Shown: piece by piece, positions 1-6,900 of the stretch
Numbering within the stretch: the first letter of the stretch is position 1
How the letters are laid out: each line of letters begins with the position of its first letter
Source: Deltaproteobacteria bacterium
GTDB lineage: Bacteria; Desulfobacterota; GWC2-55-46
Direction: 5' to 3'
DNA: 11,563 nucleotides
Assembly (NCBI GenBank): GCA_016234955.1
Contig: JACRNN010000003.1
Location: 1-11,563 of the forward strand
Notes under the pieces: model-generated
Seen by the model: only the letters and a program-made list of their open reading frames with translations
What the model was told of the DNA's origin: nothing
Databases searched by the model: none
Program-made: the position numbers and the translations under genes

Positions 1-1029
1 ATCCTCCGAGCACACCCTCACCCCCCTGCCGGCGATGCAGTACTTGAGTGAGGAATCCTCCTCCATCTCGCACCCGTCAAGCAGGATGCTCTCCCTTATA
101 AAGGCCCTCTTGCCTATGACGCAGTTATTCCCTATGGACGCGGGCCCGATTATCTGGGCGTTGTCCTCTATCCTGCCGCCGTCCCCTATCACCACAGGCC
201 CCACGATGTACGCCCTGTGCGAGATGTCCGTCTTATTCCCGGCCCACACGCCTTCGGCTACCTCTATCATGGGGCCGATATGAACGCGGTCCGTCAATGC
301 CTGCCTGCTCGCCTCGTAGTAGTCCTCGATGCAGTTTATCGCCTTGCACAGCCCCCTGACCTCATGGACGTGAACGGGGAGCGAGGCGCCTATGACGGCG
401 GGTATCAACTGCTCCTTGATGTCGAAATACCCGTCTTCCCTGATAAAGGCGAGGGCCTGCCGGTTGAATATATATATGCCGACCGGCGCATAAGGGGTCC
501 TTCCGTCCCTTGAAGGGTGTATCGCGGTAAAGCCCTTTACCACGCCCTTCTCATCCACGCTTATCTCTTCCGTAGGGTAGGCGGGTTCCTTCATGACGCC
601 TACCGTGACGACGGACTTTCTTGCCGTGTGCGCCGAGAGCATCTCATCGAGGTCGATATCCTCGATGAATATGTTGCTGTTTATCACCAGGAAGCATTCG
701 TCGCCGATAAGCTCCCTGACGGAGCGCAGGGCCCCGGCAGTGCCGGTGGGCCTGTCCTCTTCTATAAGACGTATGTCCGTGCTTTGATTGGATTTTTTAA
801 GTTTTTTGACGTGCCACGCGGCCTCGGAATCTTCCCTGGGCATGGAGACGAGTATGTTCTTAATGCCGGATGACTTGAGTACCTCCACGGTATGCTCTAT
901 CAGAGGCCTGTTTATCAGGGGGAGCATGCATCCATGGCCGTCCTTTATCAAAGGGCTCAGGTCTTCGCTGTGGCCGCCGCAGAGCAGCACCGCCGTGGTG
1001 AGCCTGCTCCCGGTGAATAGCATACCCAT
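1..1029 (-). CDS. Sugar-phosphate nucleotidyltransferase-like protein with left-handed beta-helix tail, partial, probably non-catalytic
   Basis: The minus-strand frame is open without a stop from an ATG at 1029 to base 1 (343 codons), so the C-terminus lies outside the window. An in-frame TAA about 70 bases upstream limits the start; a second ATG lies at 1023. Residues 12-245 have the nucleotidyltransferase fold of the RmlA/ManC/GlmU group: a GG loop at 18-19, LINRP at 38-42, PTGTAGAL at 94-101, GIYIF at 184-188 and EDYYEA at 235-240. Residues about 248-343 carry isoleucine/valine-rich hexapeptide turns of a left-handed beta-helix (VIGDGG, SIGNNCVIGK). Normally such enzymes join a sugar-1-phosphate to an NTP in the cytoplasm to supply polysaccharide synthesis. 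Here the catalytic positions look replaced: GTR is SED (21-23), PKP is HGC (32-34), the GD metal site is SN (118-119), and the DIGT aspartate is Ala230. The fold is confident; the substrate is unknown and activity is doubtful. Confidence 0.88.
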   Translation of the reverse strand, partial: MGMLFTGSRLTTAVLLCGGHSEDLSPLIKDGHGCMLPLINRPLIEHTVEVLKSSGIKNILVSMPREDSEAAWHVKKLKKSNQSTDIRLIEEDRPTGTAGALRSVRELIGDECFLVINSNIFIEDIDLDEMLSAHTARKSVVTVGVMKEPAYPTEEISVDEKGVVKGFTAIHPSRDGRTPYAPVGIYIFNRQALAFIREDGYFDIKEQLIPAVIGASLPVHVHEVRGLCKAINCIEDYYEASRQALTDRVHIGPMIEVAEGVWAGNKTDISHRAYIVGPVVIGDGGRIEDNAQIIGPASIGNNCVIGKRAFIRESILLDGCEMEEDSSLKYCIAGRGVRVCSED

Positions 1030-1212
1030 AGTCGTGGAATCCCTGTTGCTGAAACCTGTTTTTTTTGAGCTTTTGAGGCTGTTGCCGCTAACCTTTTATC
1101 GACGCGGCAAAGGTAAAACTTGATGCATTTTTACGCCTATCGTCCACCCCTGAAGCCTGGGACGCGCTCAATCCCGCCCGAAGGAGATATCAAGGCTCAA
1201 GATGTGCCGCGG
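1030..1212 (-). promoter_or_regulatory. Long 5' leader of the nucleotidyltransferase-like gene
   Basis: About 180 bases separate the predicted start of transcription (near 1212) from the ATG at 1029. On the minus strand the leader can fold: AGCCT pairs with AGGCT around a GGGA/TCCC hairpin, in roughly 1150-1198. A 10-codon open frame (ATG near 1128, ending at an in-frame TAA) precedes the gene and could be a leader peptide. The ribosome site before the gene is weak: AGGG lies 11 bases ahead of the ATG. I could not match it to a known riboswitch class. Confidence 0.3.
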
Positions 1213-1218
1213 GACCGG

Positions 1219-1247
1219 ACTATAACCCTGCGCGGGCCTTAAGGCAA
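1219..1247 (-). promoter_or_regulatory. Sigma70-type promoter for the nucleotidyltransferase-like gene
   Basis: On the minus strand TTGCCT (1247-1242) is followed after exactly 17 bases by TATAGT (1224-1219), matching the consensus at 4 of 6 and 5 of 6 positions. It points at the gene starting at 1029 and would start transcription near 1212. Confidence 0.6.
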
Positions 1248-1291
1248 CGGACGTCAATGTAACTGGAAAAGGGGGGTTTTCAGCGTAATAT

Positions 1292-1346
1292 CGGACAGTC
1301 CACGGCAAAGCGCCGCCTCGGCCGGCTCAGCGATAGATTCTGTCCG
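1292..1346. repeat. Inverted repeat enclosing a GC-rich structured stretch
   Basis: CGGACAG (1292-1298) and CTGTCCG (1340-1346) are perfect inverted repeats separated by 41 bases. The enclosed stretch contains further pairing segments (GGC/GCC near 1304-1313, and complementary GCCGCC and CGGCCGGC tracts). It lies between the two candidate promoters of the nucleotidyltransferase-like gene. It could be a structured RNA, a long leader fold or a protein-binding site; nothing decides between these. Confidence 0.3.
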
Positions 1347-1441
1347 GAGATATAAGGATGAGGCGTGAACGGGGTTTGATAAAGGCCTTTCAGTTTTCAC
1401 CATATACTCGCAGGACGAATTATCGCTGTAGCGCCGGTAAA

Positions 1442-1459
1442 GCGGCGGGTTACGCCGCC
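1442..1459. repeat. GC-rich hairpin in the intergenic region
   Basis: GCGGCG and CGCCGC form a 6-bp stem around the five-base loop GGTTA. Only a short T run follows it on the minus strand, so it is at best a weak terminator. Apart from this hairpin, the inverted repeat at 1292-1346 and the promoters, I see no gene in 1250-1640. The stretch 1500-1620 is AT-rich and holds no convincing coding sequence. Confidence 0.3.
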
Positions 1460-1486
1460 GGCCGGACCTTTGAAGCGCATATTGTC

Positions 1487-1495
1487 ATTATATCA
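1487..1495 (-). promoter_or_regulatory. Candidate extended -10 promoter, upstream of the nucleotidyltransferase-like gene
   Basis: The minus strand reads TGATATAAT, a perfect -10 hexamer with the TGn extension. No good -35 box is present at 16-19 bases, which extended -10 promoters can tolerate. Transcription would begin near 1480 and run through the inverted repeat at 1292-1346 towards the gene starting at 1029. Confidence 0.35.
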
Positions 1496-1642
1496 TATCC
1501 TCGGTATACGCGTTGTCGACTGCACGGCTGAGAAAGACCGTATCTATAACATACGAAGCAGAGTTCATAATTTTAAAATTTTTTCAATCCATTGTAAAGA
1601 TATTTTTCATTCGGCGGGCACGGCGCGCGCCATTGCCGACTG

Positions 1643-1679
1643 AAAAAGCCCCCGTCGTGCAAATGCATGACGGGGGCTT
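1643..1679 (-). terminator. Intrinsic terminator downstream of the porin
   Basis: AAGCCCCCGTC (1646-1656) and GACGGGGGCTT (1669-1679) form a perfect 11-bp stem with a 12-base loop. On the minus strand the stem is followed by a run of T. It lies beyond the dispersed repeat at 1688-1839 and would stop transcripts leaving the porin gene. Confidence 0.8.
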
Positions 1680-1687
1680 CTCTCTAA

Positions 1688-1839
1688 CAGGTTGTTGAAA
1701 AACCCTCGCGTCCGTTCAGGCTGTTCAAAAAGCTCCGGATACAAGGCGTCGAGGAGCGAGGAATGAGGCGTATTTTGTCCATACGCCGCAGTGACGAGCG
1801 ACGATGACAACGCGGTAGATGGACTTTTTCAACAGCCTG
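1688..1839. repeat. Dispersed inverted-repeat element (CAGGYTGTTGAAAAA family), 152 bp
   Basis: The left end CAGGTTGTTGAAAAA (1688-1702) and the right end TTTTTCAACAGCCTG (1825-1839) are inverted repeats matching at 14 of 15 bases. A second copy of the left end, CAGGCTGTTCAAAAAG at 1717-1732, pairs with 1824-1839 at 15 of 16. At the centre GGCGTAT and ATACGCC form a hairpin, so nearly the whole element can fold on itself. There is no transposase inside. From memory, similar sequences recur between genes in several anaerobic bacterial genomes. It is probably a MITE or REP-like element and separates the porin from its strong terminator. Confidence 0.65.
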
Positions 1840-1848
1840 CCAAACGAA

Positions 1849-1878
1849 GTCCCGCGCATTCCCTGAAGGGTGCGGGAC
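1849..1878 (-). terminator. Hairpin directly after the porin stop codon, possible first terminator
   Basis: GTCCCGC (1849-1855) and GCGGGAC (1872-1878) pair perfectly, with a further CCC/GGG pairing inside. The hairpin begins 10 bases past the porin stop. On the minus strand only the poor T tract TTCGTTTGG follows, so it may stabilise the mRNA 3' end more than it terminates. Confidence 0.5.
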
Positions 1879-1888
1879 GCTAACGAGT

Positions 1889-2989
1889 CTAAAAATGGTA
1901 TATCACGTTCAGCCCGATTGTGTCCTGGTGCTTGCTGTCGCTTACGTTTTTACCGTCAAAGACATTCTTGTTGGACTGGTCGTGGCGGTACTCGGCCCTT
2001 AAGAGCATGTTGGCGTTGATGGTATACTCCGGCGTGAGCGTGAACTCCCACATATCCTGCTTGGTGCCGGTGCGCGCCCCGTCCGAGTCCTTGAAGAGCT
2101 CGGCCCTCGCGTTCATCGTTAGCTTGTCGGATATCGGGTACCTGAATACCCCGGCTATGCCGCTCCAGTCGCTGTCGCCTATGCCGGGGACGTTTTTCTC
2201 AAAGCCGTATACGTAATCGGCGCTGAAGACGAGCTTCCCCAAGAGGGTCGTGCCGAAGTTCAGGTTAAGCACATGCCTGAGGTTGTTGTTGTTGTCGTTC
2301 TGCTCCGGGCCTACGATATACTTGACGTTCAGGTTCGTATTCGCCGCCGGCGTCATCGCCGCGTGGATGAAGACCGTTTTGCCGCCGTTGTTGTCGGTGA
2401 CGTTATCCCAGCCGTTCGCCACGCATCCGATAAGGGTGAGCCTGTCGTTGAAGACATACGTCCCACGGAGCCCGGTGTGCGTAAAGGGTATTGTATAGTA
2501 GAAGAGAAGCGACCTGGAGTAGTTGTAGTTCCACCCCTCGACCCCCTCGATGACCTCGGCCCCTAACTCGGTAATGAACTTTCCCGCGTCTATCTTCAAA
2601 CCGTTGCCGACCGGCGCCACATACGAGACGAACGCCTGCCTGACGTCGAAGTCGTTGGCGCCGGTGTACCCTGTTGAGTGTATGGCCGCCGGCACCGTGT
2701 AGCCGTAGTTCAGGTCGAGCTTGAAACCCGTGGTCCCCGCGCCGGAGGCGTCCTTGTGGAAGACCAGCTGGGCCAGCTCGAGGCCGAAGGTGTTGTCCCT
2801 GTTGTTAAAGGGCCTGAAGTTGATGTTCCTTGAATAGGGTTCGTTGAAGTCGTAGTTGTAGCCTACCGAGGCTAAGCCGTTCACATCCACCTCCTTGAGC
2901 CAATCCGGCGCCTTCAGCTCCGCAGCCCCCGCCATGCCGGTAAACAGGAAGATGATGCCTGTCAGAATCAAAAAAACCGCCTTTTTCAT
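1889..2989 (-). CDS. Outer-membrane beta-barrel porin, BBP2/OmpL-like
   Basis: The protein of 366 residues is predicted to be a passive channel in the outer membrane. I chose the ATG at 2989 because it gives a classic signal peptide (MKK, then a hydrophobic stretch to residue 19, AGAA before ELK). It also has GGGAGG six bases upstream; an upstream in-frame extension to 3109 has neither. The mature chain shows alternating aromatic and polar strands typical of barrels: VNGLASVGYNYDFN near the start, then GKFITELGAEVIEG, NYNYSRSLLFYYTIPFTHTG, and a final YHF. A C-terminal Phe is the usual barrel-assembly signal. The opening pattern and the SRS..FYY..PFTHTG block match the BBP2 (OmpL-like) family. 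The solute is unknown. It is a single-gene unit with its own promoter near 3240 and hairpins at 1849-1878 and 1643-1679. Confidence 0.85.
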   Translation of the reverse strand: MKKAVFLILTGIIFLFTGMAGAAELKAPDWLKEVDVNGLASVGYNYDFNEPYSRNINFRPFNNRDNTFGLELAQLVFHKDASGAGTTGFKLDLNYGYTVPAAIHSTGYTGANDFDVRQAFVSYVAPVGNGLKIDAGKFITELGAEVIEGVEGWNYNYSRSLLFYYTIPFTHTGLRGTYVFNDRLTLIGCVANGWDNVTDNNGGKTVFIHAAMTPAANTNLNVKYIVGPEQNDNNNNLRHVLNLNFGTTLLGKLVFSADYVYGFEKNVPGIGDSDWSGIAGVFRYPISDKLTMNARAELFKDSDGARTGTKQDMWEFTLTPEYTINANMLLRAEYRHDQSNKNVFDGKNVSDSKHQDTIGLNVIYHF

Positions 2990-3111
2990 CCCGCCCTCCC
3001 TATCTTTTTTATTTTTGACGCCTGTATGAGAAGGGGCAGCACAGCCCCCAGACAGACCTCCCCTCCAAGACCGCCAATCCGCTCCCCAGCGCCGCTCCGT
3101 CAAGTACATTA

Positions 3112-3229
3112 TTATATGGATGCCTTTGTCTTCAGGTTTTGCAACATCGGTGCCAATCCGATCAAAGGCGGAAAGTCGAGCTTTTCAAGCGCCGTTAGAC
3201 TGCTCCACGGCACCCCTACCAGCCAAACT
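3112..3229 (-). promoter_or_regulatory. Structured 5' leader of the porin gene
   Basis: If the promoter at 3236-3264 is used, about 240 bases of leader precede the porin ATG. Its first half can fold on the minus strand. GGTGCC pairs with GGCACC (3208-3213 with 3149-3154), enclosing GGCG/CGCC and a GCTT-GAA-AAGC hairpin near 3180-3190. This is the shape of a regulatory RNA domain, but the sequence does not match a riboswitch consensus I know. The remainder, 2990-3110, shows no obvious signal beyond the ribosome site. Confidence 0.3.
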
Positions 3230-3235
3230 GACTCG

Positions 3236-3264
3236 TTTATAATCATTGTCTGCCTATAAATCAA
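3236..3264 (-). promoter_or_regulatory. Sigma70-type promoter for the porin
   Basis: On the minus strand TTGATT (3264-3259) is spaced 17 bases from TATAAA (3241-3236), matching consensus at 4 of 6 and 5 of 6 positions. Transcription would start near 3229. A plus-strand TATAAT overlaps the same -10 box (3238-3243), so the site could fire in both directions. Confidence 0.5.
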
Positions 3265-3340
3265 TCAGTTTTCCTTAACGTTATGACAGACCCGAGGTCT
3301 TTCAGCCCACCGGGGCTCATTTTCCCCCGGACTTTTTTTT
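3250..3340 (+). ncRNA. Candidate small RNA, divergent from the porin
   Basis: A perfect plus-strand TATAAT (3238-3243) lacks a recognisable -35 box. About 90 bases later there is a good intrinsic terminator. Between them are complementary segments: GTCTG (3248-3252) with CAGAC (3287-3291), and AGACC-CGA-GGTCT (3288-3300). There is no coding frame and no plus-strand gene downstream that could use the transcript as a leader. A short untranslated RNA is the simplest reading, but it rests on a lone -10 box and the terminator. Confidence 0.3.
3310..3340 (+). terminator. Plus-strand intrinsic terminator
   Basis: CCGGGG (3310-3315) and CCCCGG (3325-3330) form a stem with a nine-base loop, followed by AC and eight T. 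An alternative pairing of AGCCC (3304-3308) with GGGCT (3313-3317) would exclude it, an antiterminator-like arrangement. No plus-strand gene lies upstream, which is why a small RNA is proposed. Confidence 0.6.
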
Positions 3341-3405
3341 GCATACGCCGGGACAAACGGAGACGACAAATCAAATTTTTCCGCGACCCGTGAAAAAATG
3401 GGCAT

Positions 3406-3442
3406 AAAAAAAGGGCGGGGGTTAAACCCCCGCCCTTTTTTT
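3406..3442. terminator. Near-perfect bidirectional intrinsic terminator
   Basis: Seven A and GGGCGGGGG (3406-3421), a five-base TTAAA loop, then CCCCCGCCC and seven T (3427-3442) form a 16-bp perfect stem. It has T runs after the stem on both strands. On the minus strand it lies 53 bases beyond the stop of the CxxC protein gene and is its terminator. It would also stop plus-strand transcripts passing 3340. Confidence 0.9.
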
Positions 3443-3495
3443 CAGGAAGCTCACCTAACCGCCGGGCCGGCGCGCCAGAGACGCGCACCATGCGC

Positions 3496-3723
3496 TCAGG
3501 AGGACTTGGCCTGCTCGTCCTTCCTTGCGGCCTCTTTAAGTTCGGAGACGAACACATCGAGGTCGGTTGAATGCATCGTGCAGGCCATGGAGATGGGCTC
3601 CCCCCCGAAGGCCGGACAGGTAAAACAGCCCGAGCCGAAGTGCCTGGTGAACACCTCCTTCGTGGAAGGCCACCTCGTTGTGACCTCGCCAGTCGTCATA
3701 TCCCCACTGATATTTTCCGGCAT
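3496..3723 (-). CDS. Small redox-disulfide protein, DUF1858/hybrid-cluster-associated type
   Basis: This 75-residue cytoplasmic protein has no signal peptide or membrane segment. Residues 14-66 follow the pattern of the DUF1858 / hybrid-cluster-protein-associated redox disulfide domain. These are a helix with W/YPST..VF (18-25), a CFTC motif (33-36) followed by P-A-F-G-G-E (37-42), a histidine in the helix after it (His51), and a closing ELKEA. The CxxC pair is the presumed redox centre; Cys48 is an extra cysteine. Family members often accompany hybrid-cluster (prismane) proteins in anaerobes, but none is in this window, so the partner is unknown. The ATG at 3723 is supported by AAGGAGG seven bases upstream. 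The gene stands alone between a strong terminator (3406-3442) and a MITE that begins 28 bases before its start codon. Confidence 0.8.
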   Translation of the reverse strand: MPENISGDMTTGEVTTRWPSTKEVFTRHFGSGCFTCPAFGGEPISMACTMHSTDLDVFVSELKEAARKDEQAKSS

Positions 3724-3751
3724 ATGTCATCCTCCTTGCTTTCTCTTTTAA

Positions 3752-3885
3752 GGAACCTCTGATTAATTCGCAATAGCATGTCATTCTGAGCAAAGCGAAG
3801 AATCTCAACGTCTATAAAATCAATAAGTTACGAGATTCTTCGGTCGCTACGCTTCCTCAGAATGACAGAAAAACATAATTAATCA
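3752..3885. mobile_element. MITE-like element copy A, right end degraded
   Basis: The element starts with GGAACCTCTGATTAATT, preceded by TTAA. Inside it GTCATTCTGAG pairs with CTCAGAATGAC, and GAAGAATCTC with GAGATTCTTC, so it folds into a long hairpin. Its first 134 bases match the reverse complement of copy C (11343-11484) except for one base. The final eight bases of the terminal repeat are replaced by unrelated sequence after AATTAATCA. It encodes no protein. It sits just upstream of the CxxC protein gene, so that gene's promoter must lie in the element or beyond it. Confidence 0.75.
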
Positions 3886-3908
3886 ATAGTAAATAGACGC
3901 CGGACATT

Positions 3909-3926
3909 ATATGATTTTCATCATAT
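3909..3926. repeat. Short perfect hairpin downstream of the RND gene
   Basis: ATATGAT (3909-3915) and ATCATAT (3920-3926) pair perfectly around a four-base loop, which reads GAAA on the minus strand. It lies between the pump operon terminator and MITE copy A and could act as an mRNA end structure or simply be a small palindrome. Confidence 0.35.
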
Positions 3927-3927
3927 G

Positions 3928-3953
3928 AAAAGCAAGGCCGGATACCGCCCGGC
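3928..3953 (-). terminator. Probable terminator of the efflux operon
   Basis: On the minus strand GCCGG and CCGGC (3953-3949 with 3941-3937) form a short GC stem with a seven-base loop, followed by CTTGCTTTTC. It begins directly after the RND pump stop codon. The stem is short and the T tract interrupted, so efficiency is uncertain. Confidence 0.45.
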
Positions 3954-3954
3954 G

Positions 3955-6900
3955 CTAACGCCTGGACCAGGGGCGGAACACGGATTTGACCCTCCCCATG
4001 AGCCCCCTGCCCCCCATGTCGTCGAAGAGCGAATAGACCACCGGCACGGCCACGAGCGTGACGAGGAGGCAGAGCGCCTGCCCGCCTACGATAACGATGG
4101 ACATGGACGCCCTCGACGCCGAGCCGTCCCCCCTGCCGAGCGTTATCGGGAGCATGCCCGCTATTATGGCGAGCGTCGTCATGAGGATCGGGCGGAGCCT
4201 GACCCTGTTGGCCTCCAGCTGGGCCTCAAACCTCTCCATGCCCGTCGCCCTCAGGGTATTCGTGTAATCTATCTGCAGTATGGCGTTCTTCTTGACGACG
4301 CCTATCAATATGAACATCCCCATTATGCTGTATATGTTCAGGGTGTTGTTCGCGAGTATGATGCTCAGGATGCCGAAGGGGATGGACAGGAATATGGAGA
4401 CCATGATGGTCACGGGGTGCACGAAGCTCTCGAACTGCGCCGCGAGCACCATGTATATGAACGCGAGGCTCAAAATGAACGCCAGCAGGAAGTTGAAGAA
4501 CGCCTCCTTCATGAGCTTTCCCCTGCCGAGGTAGCTGATGCCGTAATCCGCGGGGATGTTCATGCCTGCTATGACCTTGTTGGCCGCGGTGATCGCCGAG
4601 CCCAGGGGCAGGTCGTAGAGGTTGGAGATTATGGTTATCTGCCTCTCCTGCGCGTACCTGTCTATCTGGCCCGGGCTCACGCCCGGGGTCAGCGTCGCGA
4701 GGTTGTCAAGACTCACCAGCCCGCCGCGTCCGTCCGGCACGGTAAGCTCGGATATGGTCGAGGCGTCCTTCCTGTAGGACGGGAGGAGCCTGAGCCTGAC
4801 GTTATACTGGTCGTCGCCCTCCCTGTAGAACGATACCTTCTCCCCCCCGACCATCGTCCGGAGGCTCGATGCTATCGCCTCCACCCTGACGCCTAAGTCC
4901 GAGGCCTTCTTCCTGTCTATATGGACCTGGAGCTCCGGATGCCTGAGGGACTGGCCCGTGTCCGTATCGACGAAGCCGGGTATGGATTTGAGCTTCTTGA
5001 TTATCGCCTCCGAGTACTCGTCAAGCCTGGAGAGCTCCGGGCCGCGCAAGACCAGGTTGAAAGGCGTGGCCTTGAACCCGCCCCCGGATATGAGGTTTAT
5101 CGTCTGCACGCCGACCCTCAAGTCCGGATAACCCTTGAGCATGCCGCGGACCTCGTTCATTATCTCGTTCTGGCTCCGTTGCCTCAGGCTCAGGTGCTTG
5201 AGCCCGACGTATATGGAGGCGTCCGTTACGTTGGACATGTACTGCCCCCTTACGCCGATGGTGGTGAAGAGGCGCTCCACCTCAGGAATCCTGGCGACCC
5301 GCGCCTCCAGGCCTCTCAATATCGCGTCGCTCCTCTCAAGGGAAGACCCGGGAGGGGTCTCCACTATCACCTCGAACTCGCTCATGTCGTCATCGACTAC
5401 GAACTCGGACTTGACCATCTTGCCGAGCGGCGCTACGGAGACGAGCATGGCTATGCAGGCTGCCGTGACCGTCAGCCTGTGGCGAAGGCACCACGCAAGG
5501 AGCGCGATGTACCAGGACTCCAGCTTCGAGTAGAAGAGAGAAGTCTTGTGGCCCGCACCCTCCTTCCCGGGCTTGAGGAACCTTGATGAGAGCATCGGAG
5601 TGAGCGTGAAGGAGACCAGGAGCGAGAGCATTATGGCGAACGCCGCCGTAAGCCCGAAGCTCTTCCAGAACCTCCCGACAAGCCCGGACATGAACGCCAC
5701 GGGAAGGAATATGACGACGAGCGAGAGGGTGGTGGCCATGACGGCAAGGGCTATCTCCTTTGTCCCGTAAACGGCCGCGTCCATCGGGCTCCTATTCTCC
5801 TCATCCATATGCCTGAATATGTTCTCAAGGACGATGATGGCGTCGTCTATGACTATCCCGGTGCATACGGAGAGGGCAAGGAGCGTCATGCTGTTGAGCG
5901 TAAAGCCCATGAAGCGAAGGAGCGTGAAGGTGCCTATTATCGAGGCCGGGATTGCGAGGGCGGCTATGGCGGCGGCCCTCAGGTTGCGTATGAAGAGCAG
6001 TATGATGAGGCTCGCCAGCGCCGCGCCGAGGACGAGGTGCTCTTCGACATTGGATACTGATTTTTTTATGAACCTTGATTGATCCGTTACGACCTGTATG
6101 CGGATATCGGGCGGCAGGGCGGCCCCTATCTCCTTGAGCTTGGCCTTTACGCCCTCGGCCACCTCCACGGTATTGGTGCCGGACTGCTTCCTGACGAGGA
6201 GCGAGACGGCGTTGTCCCCGTCGAGCCTGGAGAGGGTCCGGGGCTCCTCTTCGCCGTCAAGGACGTACCCTATGTCCTTGAGGCGCAGAGGGGCGCCTTT
6301 GACGTCAGCCACGATGAGGGAGCTGAAGTCCTGGACCTGTTCTATCCTGCCCATGGTCCTCAGGCCCTCTTCGTGCCCCTTCCAGGTGATCCTGCCGCCC
6401 GGGACCTCGACGTTCTGCCTCCTGAGCGCGTCCTTTACAGCCGCAATCGAGATGTTGTACGCGGCGAGCCTGTGGGGGTCGACGAATATCTGTATCTCCC
6501 TCTTCCTGTCCCCGACGAGGGTTATCGCGCCTATGTCCTTTATCGTCTCGATCTGCCTTTTTATCTTCTTGTCGGCTATCTCCGTGATCTCCCTCTCGGA
6601 ACGTCTGCCGGAAACGACGATGGACATGACGGGGGCGGCGTCCGGGTCGAACTTCTCAATGACCGGGGAATCGGTGCCGGGCGGCAGGTCGGACAATATG
6701 GTGGAGACCTTCTCCCTGACCTCGTTGGCCGCCACGTTTATATCCTTTTCAAGGACGAAGGTGGCGAATATCTGGGATTGGCCCTCGATGGTGGTGGAGC
6801 GGAGCTCGTCTATCCCGTTGATGGTGTTGATGGTCTCCTCTATCCGCTTGGTTATCTGGCTTTCTATCTCCTCGGGGCTCGCGCCCTCGAGCCTGGTCGT

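Noticed and set aside
1151..1200. Cyclic-di-GMP (GEMM) riboswitch suggested by a GGGACGC string
   Set aside because: The string is isolated; the conserved hairpin cores and tetraloop receptor pattern are not present.
1607..1810. 67-codon minus-strand open frame
   Set aside because: It lies in the dispersed repeat and terminator sequence, so it is a by-product of the repeat.
2990..3109. 40-codon N-terminal extension of the porin
   Set aside because: The internal start at 2989 has a strong ribosome site and begins a proper signal peptide; the extension would bury that signal.
3149..3213. tRNA-like or known riboswitch element in the porin leader
   Set aside because: The closing stem suggested a tRNA, TPP or cyclic-di-GMP aptamer, but the T-loop and the diagnostic cores of those classes are absent.
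3112..3246. 44-codon minus-strand open frame upstream of the porin
   Set aside because: The predicted porin promoter's -10 box lies inside it, it lacks a ribosome site, and the sequence resembles no protein; a folded leader explains it better.
3261..3557. 98-codon minus-strand open frame
   Set aside because: It spans two intrinsic terminators and overlaps the CxxC gene in another frame; there is no domain or ribosome site.
3925..4896. 323-codon plus-strand open frame opposite the RND pump, and similar long frames at 4921-5586, 6079-6987, 6098-7228 and 7272-8138
   Set aside because: They lie antisense to genes with clear family motifs, have low-complexity shadow composition, and result from high GC at the third codon position.
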